Translations under genes and position numbers: made by a program
Notes under the pieces: generated by a model
What the model was told of the DNA's origin: nothing
The model's input: the letters and a program-made list of their open reading frames with translations, nothing else
Database searches by the model: none
Part shown: in pieces, positions 7,497 through 16,419 of the stretch
Numbering within the stretch: position 1 is the stretch's first letter
Layout: every line of letters starts with the position of its first letter
Source: Amycolatopsis pittospori
GTDB lineage: Bacteria > Actinomycetota > Actinomycetes > Mycobacteriales > Pseudonocardiaceae
Direction: 5' to 3'
Length of the DNA stretch: 64,000 bases
Assembly: GCF_013870525.1 (NCBI RefSeq)
Contig: NZ_JACBXD010000025.1
Coordinates: 38,649 to 102,648 of the forward strand

Positions 7497-9473
7497 TCAG
7501 CTCCTTGCCAGCTCTACGAACGGTACAAGGGCATCGGGGTTCAGCAGCGCATCCCGGCTGACGGCGCGGTCAGGTGAAACACCCGAAAGGATCTTCTTGA
7601 CCGGAACCTCGCATTTCTTGCCGTTGAGCGTGCGAGGTACCTCGGTCACCTGGACGAACCGGTCCGGGACGTGCCGCGGCGAAAGGGCGCCTCGCAGCTC
7701 CTTGCGCAGCGCCGGCTCGACCTCGTCGAGCGTGACACCGTCGGTCAGGACCAGGAAGCAGAGCAGCTGCCCGTCCTCGTTTCCGGCCGCCGACGTGTCG
7801 ATCACCAGCGAGTCCGCGACCTGGTCGAAAGCCTCGACGACCCGGTAGAACTCGGCCGTGCCCATCCGGACGCCGCCGCGGTTCAGCGTCGAGTCGCTGC
7901 GCCCGTAGATGACCGCGGAGCCGCGTCCGGTGATCCGGATCCAGTCCCCGTGCCGCCAGATCCCCGGGTACATCTCGAAGTACGCCTCACGCAGCCGCGA
8001 GCCGTCCGGGTCGTTCCAGAAGAACACCGGCATCGACGGCATCGGCTCGGTGATCACCAGTTCGCCGACCGTCTCCACCACCGGCTTCCCGTCCTCGTCG
8101 AAGGCGGCGACGGCGGCGCCGAGCGAGCGGACCGAAAGCTCGCCCAGCCACACCGGGACGTCCGGGGCCGAAGCGACGAACGCCGCGCACAGGTCCGTGC
8201 CGCCGGACACCGAGCAGATCTGGACGCGTTTGCCGACCTCGTCGACGATCCACCGGAAACCTTCGACGCTCAGTGGCGCGCCGGTGGAACCCAAGGCGCG
8301 CAACGCGGTGAGGTCGTAGCGCTCCGCCGGTTTGATCCCGGCCTTGAGGCAGCTCTGGATGTACGGCGCCGACGTGCCGAAGTAGGTGACGCGGTGCTGT
8401 TCGGCCAGATGCCACAACACGTTGAGGTCGGGGCTGCCGGGGCTGCCGTCGAAAAGCACGATCGTGGTGCCCGTCAGCAGGCCCGAGATGAGGAAGTTCC
8501 ACATCATCCAGCCGGTGGTGGTGAACCAGAAGAACCGGTCACCGGGGCCCAGATCGCTTTGCAGGGCAAGGGCTTTGAGGTGTTCGAGGGTGATCCCGCC
8601 GTGCCCGTGGACGATGCCCTTCGGCAGGCCGGTGGTCCCCGAGGAGTACAGGACCCACAGCGGGTGACCGAATTCGACCGGCTCGAAGGCCAGTTCCGCG
8701 CCGGCGTTGTCGGCGAGCAGGGTGTCCCAGTCCAGCGTGCCGTCGAGCCGTCCGCCCGCGTAGTCGATGAGGACGGTCGCTTCGAGCGTGGAGATCTCGT
8801 CCCGCAACGAGTTCACCGTCGAACGACTGTCGAACCACCGTCCATTGTAGACGTAGCCGTTGACGGCGATCAGCACCTTCGGCTCGATCTGCGTGAACCG
8901 GTCGCTGACCGCGCGGACCCCGAAGTCCGGCGAGCACGACGACCACACGGCGCCGAGGCTGGCGGTGGCGAGGAAGGCGATCAGCGTCTGCGGGCAGTTC
9001 GGCGCGAGCGCGACGACCCTGTCCCCTTTGGACACTCCGAGCTTCCGCAGCCCTTCCCGCGCGGAGGCGACGGCGGACCGCAAGGCGCCGAAGGTCAGCT
9101 GCGTCGAGAGGCCGTCTTCGCGATGGAAGATCACGGCGACCTCATCGTCGGCCTTCGCGGCGCCCGCGACACCGGGCATGAGCGAGTGCTCGGCGTAGTT
9201 CAGTGTGCCGCCGGCGAACCACTGCGCGTTCGGCATCTCGCCGGTGAGCACCTCACCGGGCTGGTCATGCCAGCGCAGGCCGAGGAACTCGGCGACGGCG
9301 GACCAGAACTCGGCCCCGCGTCGCACGGAGAATTCCCACAGCGCGTTGTAGTCGTCGACCTCGACTCCGCGCTCGGTGCGCAGCCATTGGCGGAACGCGT
9401 CGATCTTGGTGTCGGGCAGGCGGCTCGGCTCAGGGCGCCAGAGCACTTCCGGGGCGTCGGCGGTGTGCGTCAC
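7497..9473 (-). CDS. Acetoacetate-CoA ligase
   Basis: This 658-residue member of the ANL adenylating family has the usual length of acetoacetyl-CoA synthetase. It would activate acetoacetate with ATP and CoA, feeding ketone bodies, leucine breakdown products or polyhydroxybutyrate products into acetyl-CoA metabolism. The N-terminal cap is present (WEFSVR, then FWSAVAEFLGL). The P-loop signature is YSSGTTGLPKGI at about residue 275, followed by WFTTTGWMMWNF, and the C-terminal catalytic lysine region is LNGKKCEVPVKKI. Translation starts at a GTG (9473). It is the first of two same-strand genes, followed by the DUF2156 protein. Substrate assignment follows the family; other short keto acids cannot be excluded. 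Confidence 0.88.
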   Translation of the reverse strand: MTHTADAPEVLWRPEPSRLPDTKIDAFRQWLRTERGVEVDDYNALWEFSVRRGAEFWSAVAEFLGLRWHDQPGEVLTGEMPNAQWFAGGTLNYAEHSLMPGVAGAAKADDEVAVIFHREDGLSTQLTFGALRSAVASAREGLRKLGVSKGDRVVALAPNCPQTLIAFLATASLGAVWSSCSPDFGVRAVSDRFTQIEPKVLIAVNGYVYNGRWFDSRSTVNSLRDEISTLEATVLIDYAGGRLDGTLDWDTLLADNAGAELAFEPVEFGHPLWVLYSSGTTGLPKGIVHGHGGITLEHLKALALQSDLGPGDRFFWFTTTGWMMWNFLISGLLTGTTIVLFDGSPGSPDLNVLWHLAEQHRVTYFGTSAPYIQSCLKAGIKPAERYDLTALRALGSTGAPLSVEGFRWIVDEVGKRVQICSVSGGTDLCAAFVASAPDVPVWLGELSVRSLGAAVAAFDEDGKPVVETVGELVITEPMPSMPVFFWNDPDGSRLREAYFEMYPGIWRHGDWIRITGRGSAVIYGRSDSTLNRGGVRMGTAEFYRVVEAFDQVADSLVIDTSAAGNEDGQLLCFLVLTDGVTLDEVEPALRKELRGALSPRHVPDRFVQVTEVPRTLNGKKCEVPVKKILSGVSPDRAVSRDALLNPDALVPFVELARS

Positions 9474-9501
9474 CCCGCGATGTTAACCCTCGTTAACCGA
9501 T

Positions 9502-10254
9502 CTAGCGAGCCCCTGTGAACAGCTCGTACGCCATCGTCTTCAGCCGCCCCGCGTCGAGCGGGGTGATCGTCAGCCAGCCCCTGTCGCGACGAAGCCCGTA
9601 GCGCCCGTCGGGGGTGTCCACCCAGGTCAGCGTGCCTTCGCCGCGCTCCCAGCGGCCCTCCCACGACTTCCTGGTCGCGCCGAGCCGCCCGCTGCCGATC
9701 CGCTGCGTCGCGATCCGCACCATCACGATGACCTCGGGTTCGCGCAGTCCGGCGTCGCGCAGGACGTCGGAGAACGCCGGCTGCCCGCCGCGCTCCCCCG
9801 CTTCGCACGCCGACGTGTAGTCGTCGACGCGCAGGTTGACCGAGAGGCCCCGCCCCTGCTCGCACGGCGGCAACGCCTGCAGCAGGGTCGCGGCGACGAG
9901 CGGCTCCCGCAGCGCCGACATCTCGACGTCGGTGCCGGCGACGCCGATCGCGACCGCGCCGCGATCGGATACGCAGCCGACGGCGCGGTACGACGGGTCG
10001 CCGTCGAGCCGCAGGTCCAGCGTCAGTTCACTGTTCGCGAGGGTGTGCAGAAGCCGCACGAGTTCGGGCGAAGGAGCTTCGATGGTGCCGAGGCCGCGTT
10101 CGGAGAGCGTGCGGCTCGCCGTGGCGGCCAGTTCGGCCCGGAACTCCGGCGTCCGCCCGACGTGCGGCACCTCCAGTACCGCGGGCAGTTCGTCGCGCCC
10201 GTGCGCCGACCACAGCAGGAACAGCTCGCCGATGTGCAGACGGATCCAGTCCAT
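9502..10254 (-). CDS. EspG-family type VII secretion chaperone
   Basis: These 250 residues resemble the ESX-secretion-associated EspG family. The N-terminus is MDWIRLHIGELFLLW, the middle alternates strand and helix, and the C-terminal part includes GTLTWVDTPDGRYGL. EspG proteins bind PE-PPE heterodimers in the cytoplasm and keep them soluble until they reach the ESX secretion complex. The start ATG (10254) overlaps the stop of the PPE-like gene by one base (TGATG), so translation is coupled to its likely client. The order is PE-like, PPE-like, EspG on the minus strand. A second EspG of 284 residues lies at 27809 and heads a similar cassette. No ESX core genes are nearby. Confidence 0.8.
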   Translation of the reverse strand: MDWIRLHIGELFLLWSAHGRDELPAVLEVPHVGRTPEFRAELAATASRTLSERGLGTIEAPSPELVRLLHTLANSELTLDLRLDGDPSYRAVGCVSDRGAVAIGVAGTDVEMSALREPLVAATLLQALPPCEQGRGLSVNLRVDDYTSACEAGERGGQPAFSDVLRDAGLREPEVIVMVRIATQRIGSGRLGATRKSWEGRWERGEGTLTWVDTPDGRYGLRRDRGWLTITPLDAGRLKTMAYELFTGAR

Positions 10255-11399
10255 CAGCGGCCACCTCGCGGATCTTCGCCGATGACCGGCGGGGTCACGT
10301 ACCCGCTCAGCCCCCAGACGTCGGAATCCTCGACGAGATAGTCCGGCGACTTGTGGTCTCCCTCGTCCTGTTTGCCCTGCTGAGGGGCCATTCCCATCGG
10401 CATCCCGCCGAATCCGCCCATACCCGCGGCCGCGGCCCGCGAACCGGCACCGGCGCCCTGGCCGGGTTGCCCCGACGGCCCGAAGCCACCGACGCCGGAA
10501 CGGCCGCCCTGGCCGAGCTGTTCCTGGGTGCCGCCGTAGGTTCCGGGCGGACCGGACGGCGGCACGACGGCGCCGCTGCTCGCCCCGGGGGAACGCGGCG
10601 CGTCGACCTGCTCCCGCACCGGGACCGGCGCGACGTCTTCGGCGCCGCTGCTGCGCGTCGAGTCGTCCGGCGGCGTCTCCGGTTCCGGCCTGGGCTCGGG
10701 TTTCGGTTCGGGTTCGGGCTCTTCGGGCGTCTTGAGGATCTGCGGCTGCTTGCCGTAGGAGGTGAAGCGCGGGACGTTCTCGTAGACCTCGCCGGAGTTC
10801 TGCTGCATCCGCTTCATCACGTCGGCGGCCTGGCGGTGCAGGTCCTGCGAGATCTCGTCGGTGGGCTCGGCGACGATCCGCCCGGCCGCGGCGAAGCCGG
10901 ACGACGACGGGGCCGGCGACGCGGACATCGCCTGCGTCGAATCGGAGACCGGGATCGGACGGCGTTTCGGCGGCGCCGGCTCCTTGGGACGCGGAGCGAC
11001 TCCCGGAGGCTCGGGCATGGTGCGCCGCGCGGTTTCGGCGATATCCGTCTGGCGGCGTACGCAGTTCGCGACGTTTTCCGCGCGCCAGCCGGTCTCGCCC
11101 GCCCAATCGACGAGTTTGACCGCGGCGTCACGGGCCCTGTCGGCACCTTCGCCGGTCCAGCCGTCGGCTGTGGCGGCGAGGGCGGCCCGGAGTTCGGAAC
11201 CGACCCTGTCGAGGAAGCCGCTGATCTTGGTCCACTGCGCGGCGACGGCTTCCGCGCCCGCCAGGTCCAGCTCGTTGTGCACCATGTCGTAGAGCTCGCG
11301 GTGCGGGTAGCTCATCCAGTCGATGTCGGCCTTGAGGTGATCGGGCCCCGGTTGTGGTTCGGGCTCCCGCGGCGGCCACGGCGAGGGCAGGACGCGCAT
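10254..11399 (-). CDS. PPE-like type VII secretion substrate with proline/glycine-rich tail
   Basis: The N-terminal 130 residues form a helical hairpin with a WxG turn (DGWTGEGADRA at about residue 80) and further Trp-Gly pairs, as in PPE and WXG100 proteins. Residues about 135-230 are proline-rich and charged. Residues about 230-345 are Gly/Pro/Gln-rich, ending in GMGGFGGMPMGM. The C-terminal 30 residues are conserved with two other proteins in this window: an acidic DYLVEDSD, then TPPVIGED. There is no signal peptide, consistent with ESX export. It lies between the PE-like gene and EspG with one-base overlaps on both sides. It is inferred to be a surface or secreted protein. Confidence 0.75.
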   Translation of the reverse strand: MRVLPSPWPPREPEPQPGPDHLKADIDWMSYPHRELYDMVHNELDLAGAEAVAAQWTKISGFLDRVGSELRAALAATADGWTGEGADRARDAAVKLVDWAGETGWRAENVANCVRRQTDIAETARRTMPEPPGVAPRPKEPAPPKRRPIPVSDSTQAMSASPAPSSSGFAAAGRIVAEPTDEISQDLHRQAADVMKRMQQNSGEVYENVPRFTSYGKQPQILKTPEEPEPEPKPEPRPEPETPPDDSTRSSGAEDVAPVPVREQVDAPRSPGASSGAVVPPSGPPGTYGGTQEQLGQGGRSGVGGFGPSGQPGQGAGAGSRAAAAGMGGFGGMPMGMAPQQGKQDEGDHKSPDYLVEDSDVWGLSGYVTPPVIGEDPRGGR

Positions 11400-11878
11400 C
11401 AGCTCTCGTCCTTCCGCTGACCTTCGACGATGTCCTGCATGTCGAAGCGGCGGGCGACCCGTTCGAGCTGTTCCTGGCCTTCCTCGTCCGCGGCGACGTA
11501 CATCTTCCGGGCCGCCATCACGGTGAGCTGGAAGTCCTTGAGCACCTTGGCGAAGTCGTTGAGAACGGGCAGGGCCGCTTCGGTCCCGTCGGTCGCGGTG
11601 GCCCGGAAACGTTCGCTCATCGTGTGCCCGACGAAGTTGTCGCCCAGTTTCAAGGGCGCCTTGAACTCCGTCGAGTCCTTGATCAGCGCGTTCAGCTCTT
11701 GGCGCGCTTTGAGCAGCGCGTCGACGAGTTTCTTGGCCGCGTCCTCGGTGACCTTGACGGTGCCTTTCTTGGCGTCGGCCTTGGTGTCCCGGATCTTGCC
11801 CGCCACGGGAGCCAAGGCCGGCGCCGAAGCTCCGAAAGCGGCTTGTGGCGTCACGGGTACCTTGGGTGACTGTGCCAT
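11399..11878 (-). CDS. PE-like helical partner with YxxxD secretion motif
   Basis: The ATG at 11878 is chosen over the GTG at 11896 because AGGGGAGGG lies just upstream of it. The 159 residues are almost wholly helical after a short Pro/Ala-rich start. Near the C-terminal end of the helical part is MYVAADEEG, which matches the YxxxD/E export signal of ESX substrates. The same motif occurs in the 160-residue protein at 28695, which holds the equivalent place before another PPE-like gene. I infer that it pairs with the PPE-like protein downstream and is handled by the adjacent EspG. Sequence similarity to mycobacterial PE proteins is weak, so the call rests on motif and position. Confidence 0.65.
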   Translation of the reverse strand: MAQSPKVPVTPQAAFGASAPALAPVAGKIRDTKADAKKGTVKVTEDAAKKLVDALLKARQELNALIKDSTEFKAPLKLGDNFVGHTMSERFRATATDGTEAALPVLNDFAKVLKDFQLTVMAARKMYVAADEEGQEQLERVARRFDMQDIVEGQRKDES

Positions 11879-11925
11879 TCGACCCTCCCCTGTCACATCT
11901 CAGGGGAATGTTAGCGCGAATGGAG

Positions 11926-12558
11926 TCATCGCAGGTGGGCGTCGAACCAATTCAACGTGCGCTGCCAAGCCTCGGCGGCGGCGTCCGGGTCGGCGTCGAA
12001 GCGGTGGTTGGCACCCGGATAGCGGACGACGTCCGTCGCGACCTTCGCCGACGCCGCCGCGTCACGCAACTGCTCGACTTCGGCACCTCCGGCCTCGTCA
12101 CCCGCGTCGCCGTACATGCCGAGCCACGGACTGGTCAGCCGTCCCGCGATCTCGACGAGGACCGGAAGTTCGGCGACACCCTGACCGCCGACGCTCACCG
12201 CGGCGCCCAGCCTGCGGTTCGACGCGACGACCAACGCCGCCGTCCCACCGAGATCGAAGCCGACGACGCCGATGAGATCCGCCTGGACCCCGCGCTCGGA
12301 CAGCCACGCGAGCGTCGCGTCGGTCGCTTCGAGCACGTCTTCCTGAGTGAGGTCGTCGCGATCGAGATGCGGCGTGACGGTGAGCCAGCCTTCGCCCGCG
12401 AGCCCTGCCAGAAGAAGGCTCAAGCCCTCCTCGACCTCTTCGGTCTCCTCGTGCAACACCACCAACCCGCCGCGGACGACGCCTTCCGGTTCGGCGAAGG
12501 TCAAGCGCAGCGTGTGGCCGTCCGCATGCTGGTGTTCCACGGTGGTCGTCAGGGTCAT
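11926..12558 (-). CDS. Dienelactone hydrolase-like alpha/beta hydrolase
   Basis: These 210 residues fit the small dienelactone hydrolase fold: an early strand with GGLVVLHE, a nucleophile elbow at about residue 120, an acid region WLGMYGDAGDE and the histidine in GANHRF near the end. The elbow reads GFDLGG where the family usually has GYCLGG, so the nucleophile position carries Asp instead of Cys. GGAGGA lies directly before the ATG. It is a single gene on the minus strand between the type VII cassette and the divergent aminotransferase gene. The substrate is unknown. Confidence 0.75.
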   Translation of the reverse strand: MTLTTTVEHQHADGHTLRLTFAEPEGVVRGGLVVLHEETEEVEEGLSLLLAGLAGEGWLTVTPHLDRDDLTQEDVLEATDATLAWLSERGVQADLIGVVGFDLGGTAALVVASNRRLGAAVSVGGQGVAELPVLVEIAGRLTSPWLGMYGDAGDEAGGAEVEQLRDAAASAKVATDVVRYPGANHRFDADPDAAAEAWQRTLNWFDAHLR

Positions 12559-12655
12559 TCCTCCATCAGACCACTCTTAGGTAAATATTCGGGGCTTGCC
12601 GTTGCGCGGGAGGATACGGTGTCGGAGCCGTCCCCCAGACGTAGGAGCGCCGAAG

Positions 12656-13711
12656 ATGTCCCCTGTTTCGCCGCGTGCGGATCTCGAATCGTTGCCGAAG
12701 TACGTCCCTGGCCGGACAATCCAGGGTGCGATCAAGCTTGCGAGCAACGAGGTTCCCGGTGGACCGCTGCCGAGTGTGGCGCAGGCCATAGTCGAGGCGG
12801 CGCAGGGTATCAACCGGTACCCGGACATCACGGCGTCCGCGCTCGTCGAGCGGCTGGCCCGCGAACTGGGCGAGCCCACCGAGCGGATCGCCATCGGCTG
12901 CGGCTCGGTTTCCCTTTGCCAGCAAATGATCCAGGCCCTGTGCGGACCGGGTGACGAGGTCGTCTTCCCGTGGCGTTCGTTCGAGGCGTACCCGATCGTC
13001 ACGCAGGTCGCGAACGCCGTCAGCGTGAAGGTGCCGCTGACGGACGGGCACGGTCTGGACCTGGACGCGATGCTCGCCGCGATCACGCCGAAGACGCGAC
13101 TGGTCTTCGTGTGCAACCCCAACAACCCGACCGGAACGGTGCTGCGCCGCGCGGAGCTGGAGCGTTTCCTCGACGCCGTGCCCGCGGGCGTGCTCGTCGT
13201 GCTCGACGAGGCGTACAAGGAGTTCGTGACCGACGCCGACGTTCCGGACGGCGTCGAACTGGCGCGCGGCAGGGACAACGTCGCGGTGCTTCGGACGTTC
13301 TCGAAGGCCTACGGCCTCGCCGGTCTCCGCGTGGGTTACGCGGTGGCGCCGGAAGCGATCACCGTCGCGCTGAAGCAGGTGTACGTCGCGTTCTCGGTTA
13401 ACATGCTCGCCCAGGTGGCGGCCATCGCGTCCCTCGACGCGGCCGGCGAACTGCTGGAGCGCTGCAAGGAGATCGTCTCGGAGCGCACCCGCGTGCGGGA
13501 TGCCTTGGTGGCCAAGGGTTACGAGGTTCCGGAGACGCAGGCGAACTTCGTCTGGCTGCCGCTGGGCGAGAAGACGACGGCGTTCGCGGAACACGCGCTG
13601 GAGCGGAAGCTGATCGTGCGCCCGTTCGCCGGCGAAGGTGCCCGAGTGACCATCGGGACACCCGAGGAGAACGACCTCTTCCTCGAAGCCGCCGGGGATT
13701 TCCCGCGCTGA
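12656..13711 (+). CDS. Histidinol-phosphate/aromatic aminotransferase family (HisC-like)
   Basis: This is a fold-type I PLP enzyme of 351 residues starting at the ATG at 12656, eight bases after GTAGGAG. The PLP lysine is in [14 protein letters not shown], the substrate/PLP Asn is in [10 protein letters not shown], and the conserved start segment is [12 protein letters not shown]. It would transfer amino groups between an L-amino acid and 2-oxoglutarate. In actinobacteria such HisC2/Pat proteins act on histidinol phosphate or on phenylalanine and tyrosine. It is not in a his operon here, which favours the aromatic aminotransferase role. It stands alone and is divergent from the hydrolase gene, with about 100 bases of shared promoter region. 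Confidence 0.85.
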   Translation: MSPVSPRADLESLPKYVPGRTIQGAIKLASNEVPGGPLPSVAQAIVEAAQGINRYPDITASALVERLARELGEPTERIAIGCGSVSLCQQMIQALCGPGDEVVFPWRSFEAYPIVTQVANAVSVKVPLTDGHGLDLDAMLAAITPKTRLVFVCNPNNPTGTVLRRAELERFLDAVPAGVLVVLDEAYKEFVTDADVPDGVELARGRDNVAVLRTFSKAYGLAGLRVGYAVAPEAITVALKQVYVAFSVNMLAQVAAIASLDAAGELLERCKEIVSERTRVRDALVAKGYEVPETQANFVWLPLGEKTTAFAEHALERKLIVRPFAGEGARVTIGTPEENDLFLEAAGDFPR

Positions 13712-13726
13712 CAACGGTTTCGGACG

Positions 13727-13757
13727 GCCCGCGCTGCGCTTCGCACGGAGCGCGGGC
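13727..13757. terminator. Bidirectional terminator between aminotransferase and TauE-like genes
   Basis: The 9-base arms GCCCGCGCT (13727-13735) and AGCGCGGGC (13749-13757) flank a 13-base loop, and CTTTCT follows on the plus strand. The hairpin lies between two convergent genes. Confidence 0.7.
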
Positions 13758-13760
13758 TTT

Positions 13761-14522
13761 CTACTTGAGCAGCAGCTGCACCATCGCGGCGAGACCGACC
13801 ACGACGATCACGCCGCGCAGCACCTTCGGCGAGAGCTTGCGGCCGATCTTGGCACCGATCTGGCCGCCGATCGTCGACCCGACCGCGAGCAGCGCGACCA
13901 CGGGCCAGCTGACCGGCGCGATGAAGGCGTAGATCGCGCCGGCGACGATGTTGACGACGGCGGAGAGCGCGTTCTTGACGCCGTTGAGCCGCTGCAGCGA
14001 CTCGGACATCAGCATCCCCATCACGGCCACCATCATCACGCCCTGCGCGGCCGTGAAGTATCCGCCGTAGATGCCGATCAGGAAGATCAGGAACAGTAGC
14101 AGCGGACCGATCTTGTGGACCGTTCCGTTCTCCTCGCGGCGTTTCGCGACCCAGGCGGCCACGCGCGGCTGGACGATCACGAGCACCACCGCGAGACCGA
14201 CCAGCGCGGGCACGACGGTCTCGAAGGCGTCCTTCGGCAGTGACAGCAGCAGGATCGTCCCGCAGATCGCGCCGAAGAACGACGCCACGGCGAGTTTGAC
14301 GACCTCGGGCCAGTAGCCCTTGAGTTCCTGGCGATAGCCGATCGCCCCGCTGACCGTGCCCGGGGCCAGGCCGATCGCGTTGGACGTCGTCGCCGTCAGC
14401 GGCGAGTAGCCGAGCGCGACCAGGACCGGGAAGGTCACCAGCGTGCCCGACCCGACGACCGTGTTGATGGTGCCCGCCCAGAGCCCGGCGATGAAGATCA
14501 GCACCGCGTGCCACCACGTCAT
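13761..14522 (-). CDS. TauE/SafE family membrane transporter
   Basis: The 253 residues form about eight hydrophobic segments in two halves. The N-terminal half carries GTINTVVGSGTLVTFP (about residues 17-32), the glycine-rich family signature. The second half has VAGAIYAFI and GGQIGAKIGRKL. Members export or import sulfur-containing organic anions such as sulfite, sulfoacetate or taurine breakdown products across the cytoplasmic membrane. No sulfur gene is adjacent, so the substrate is not defined. The gene is monocistronic and convergent with the aminotransferase gene. Confidence 0.85.
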   Translation of the reverse strand: MTWWHAVLIFIAGLWAGTINTVVGSGTLVTFPVLVALGYSPLTATTSNAIGLAPGTVSGAIGYRQELKGYWPEVVKLAVASFFGAICGTILLLSLPKDAFETVVPALVGLAVVLVIVQPRVAAWVAKRREENGTVHKIGPLLLFLIFLIGIYGGYFTAAQGVMMVAVMGMLMSESLQRLNGVKNALSAVVNIVAGAIYAFIAPVSWPVVALLAVGSTIGGQIGAKIGRKLSPKVLRGVIVVVGLAAMVQLLLK

Positions 14523-14604
14523 AAAGCGCTCACCTGCGCACCATAAGCACCGTTACCTCCTTTCGCGATGTGGATGTGTCTAGTCGAACATTCGAGGCAG
14601 CCCG

Positions 14605-14955
14605 TTATGTCCCGTTCGGTGCGAACACACAGAACTCGTTGCCTTCGGGGTCTTCGAGAAGGTCCCACTCGATCTCGTCGTCCTTGGCTCGCACGAGCTT
14701 CGCCCCGGCGGCGACCAGCTCGGCCGTCGAGCCGAAGACGTCGAGGTGCATGCGGTTCTTCACCGTCTTCACTTCCGGCACCGGGTTGATCCAGATCAGC
14801 GGGCCACGCCCGGCCGGATCCTCGATCGCGACCGGCCACTCCACCGGCCGCTCCTCGCGGTGACGGCGGACGTAACCCATCGCGGCGCACCACCAGTCGG
14901 CGAGGGCCTGGTGGTCGTTCGCGTCGAGACAGATGTCCTTGAACACCGCCGTCAT
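14605..14955 (-). CDS. VOC (glyoxalase/bleomycin resistance) superfamily protein
   Basis: This 116-residue protein has a VOC fold: the start MTAVFKDICLDANDHQAL, RMHLDVFGS in the middle and DPEGNEFCVF at the end. This ending is typical of actinobacterial single-domain VOC proteins. Possible metal ligands are His in MHLDV and Glu in NEFC; the equivalent first-strand position is Asp/Asn here, so metal binding is uncertain. Its ATG overlaps the stop of the GNAT gene (ATGA), so the pair is co-translated. The substrate is unknown. Confidence 0.8.
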   Translation of the reverse strand: MTAVFKDICLDANDHQALADWWCAAMGYVRRHREERPVEWPVAIEDPAGRGPLIWINPVPEVKTVKNRMHLDVFGSTAELVAAGAKLVRAKDDEIEWDLLEDPEGNEFCVFAPNGT

Positions 14956-15584
14956 CGGCTCTCCTCCGGCAAATGGGCCGCGGTGATCTCCGAGGCCACC
15001 GTCCAGCCGAGCGCCAGGTACAGCGCCCGTCCTTCCTCCGTCGCGACCAGGACCGCTCGCTCCGCCCCGGCGGCGACCGCCACCTCGTCGAGCCGGCGCA
15101 TGACGAACCGGCCCAGCCCACGCCGTTGGTGCTCGGGCTCCGTCACGACCTGGTCCACCACCGCCGTACCCCCGGCGATCGCGACCCGGCCGGTGGCCGC
15201 GCGGGAACCGTCGGGCGCGCGGACCACGACGTCGGTGACGACACCGTCGCCGACCAGTTCCGCCCGGTACGGCTCGGGCGCGGCCAGGGCGGGCCGCACC
15301 GCGAGCGGGGCGCTCATCAGGTACTCCGGCGGGCCGACCGTCCAGTTCGACGGCACCGCCACCTCTTCACGCGGACCGCTCACCTTCAGCCAGGTGCCGG
15401 GCTCCGTGAGCGCGCGTGCCCGCCCCTCGGCGGCTTTGCTGTCGGCCAGTACATATCTCACTCGATGCCCCGGACGCCCGACGTCGAGCCGGTAGCCGTC
15501 CGGTTCAGCCACCGGGATCCCGACCCCGCGGGAAAGCGCCCAGCCGTGCACCCATGCCTTGATCAGTCCTGCCACCCCAGTCAT
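14952..15584 (-). CDS. GNAT family N-acetyltransferase
   Basis: The start is set at the ATG at 15584, giving 210 residues from MTGVAGLIKAW. The acetyl-CoA-binding segment is VVTEPEHQRRGLGRFVMRRL (about residues 155-175), followed by ERAVLVATEEGRALY. The N-terminal half is unlike other GNATs and may hold a substrate site. It is the first gene of a two-gene unit with the VOC protein and is divergent from the GntR regulator with 65 bases between starts. The regulator may therefore control it, though no operator can be shown. Confidence 0.8.
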   Translation of the reverse strand: MTGVAGLIKAWVHGWALSRGVGIPVAEPDGYRLDVGRPGHRVRYVLADSKAAEGRARALTEPGTWLKVSGPREEVAVPSNWTVGPPEYLMSAPLAVRPALAAPEPYRAELVGDGVVTDVVVRAPDGSRAATGRVAIAGGTAVVDQVVTEPEHQRRGLGRFVMRRLDEVAVAAGAERAVLVATEEGRALYLALGWTVASEITAAHLPEESR

Positions 15585-15649
15585 GGCTCGATGATGACAC
15601 CGGTCACCGACAATCCCGGGCGGTTCGCCGAACCTGCGAGGATGGGGCC

Positions 15650-16342
15650 GTGGCCGACGACGAGCGCGAGCAGGTGTGGAGTGCGACCGTCGATCATCTG
15701 CGCACGATGATCGATTCGGGCAGGCTCCCCGCCGGGTCGAGGCTGCCCGCCGAACGGGCACTGTGCGAGCAGCTCGGGATCAGCCGCGGTTCACTGCGGC
15801 AGGCGTTGCGGGTGCTGGATTCCATCGGTTACGTGCAGGTGCGGCCGGGTTCGGGCACGTATGTCCGCGAGGACATCGAGGAGCGGCCGCTGCGCGGCTG
15901 GTTCGCCGAACACGAGCAACTGGTCGAGAAGCTGTTCGACCTGCGGACCACGGTCGAGCCGACGCTGGCCGAGCGGCTCGCGGTCGACCACACGCCGCGG
16001 GTGCTCGCGCGGCTGGAGAGCACCGTCGACGAGATGGACCAGGCCGCGGCCGACGGCGACATGCTGCGCGTGATCGCGGCCGACGCGGAATTCCACCGGG
16101 TGATCGCCGGCAACGCGGGCAACGACGACGTCACCGATCTGCTGCGTTCGGTGCTCTCGCTGGTCGGCGAGGAGCGGCGGGCGGCGTTGCGGCTTCCGGG
16201 GCAGATTCGGAAGGCGATCGACGAGCACCGCGCGATCCTCGAAGCGATCCGCCGTTCGGACGCGGCGGCCGCCCGGGAGATCACCCGGAAGCATCTGCTG
16301 GACGCCAAGACCTACGTTCACGACTACACCGCGCGGGATTGA
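15650..16342 (+). CDS. FadR-type GntR family transcriptional regulator
   Basis: The 230 residues start at GTG. The N-terminal winged helix has the GntR signature (SRLPAERALCEQLGISRGSLRQAL) and the wing GYVQVRPGSGTYV. From about residue 85 an all-helical FCD ligand domain follows, with a possible metal site in DAEFHRVI and the later helices. Such proteins repress catabolic or transport genes and are released by small organic acids. The divergent neighbour is the GNAT/VOC pair. The downstream methyltransferase gene begins 78 bases later on the same strand. Confidence 0.88.
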   Translation: MADDEREQVWSATVDHLRTMIDSGRLPAGSRLPAERALCEQLGISRGSLRQALRVLDSIGYVQVRPGSGTYVREDIEERPLRGWFAEHEQLVEKLFDLRTTVEPTLAERLAVDHTPRVLARLESTVDEMDQAAADGDMLRVIAADAEFHRVIAGNAGNDDVTDLLRSVLSLVGEERRAALRLPGQIRKAIDEHRAILEAIRRSDAAAAREITRKHLLDAKTYVHDYTARD

Positions 16343-16419
16343 CGCTTCCTTGATGGCGTCCTGGCGTCGTCGGGCGTATTATTTTCAGAAGATTGTGAAA
16401 CTTCTGATGGGGGTGTGCG

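Noticed and set aside
9502..11106. A 534-residue fusion upstream of the EspG protein
   Set aside because: The upstream part is the wrong frame of the PPE-like gene. The ATG at 10254 overlaps the PPE-like stop and starts the EspG domain.
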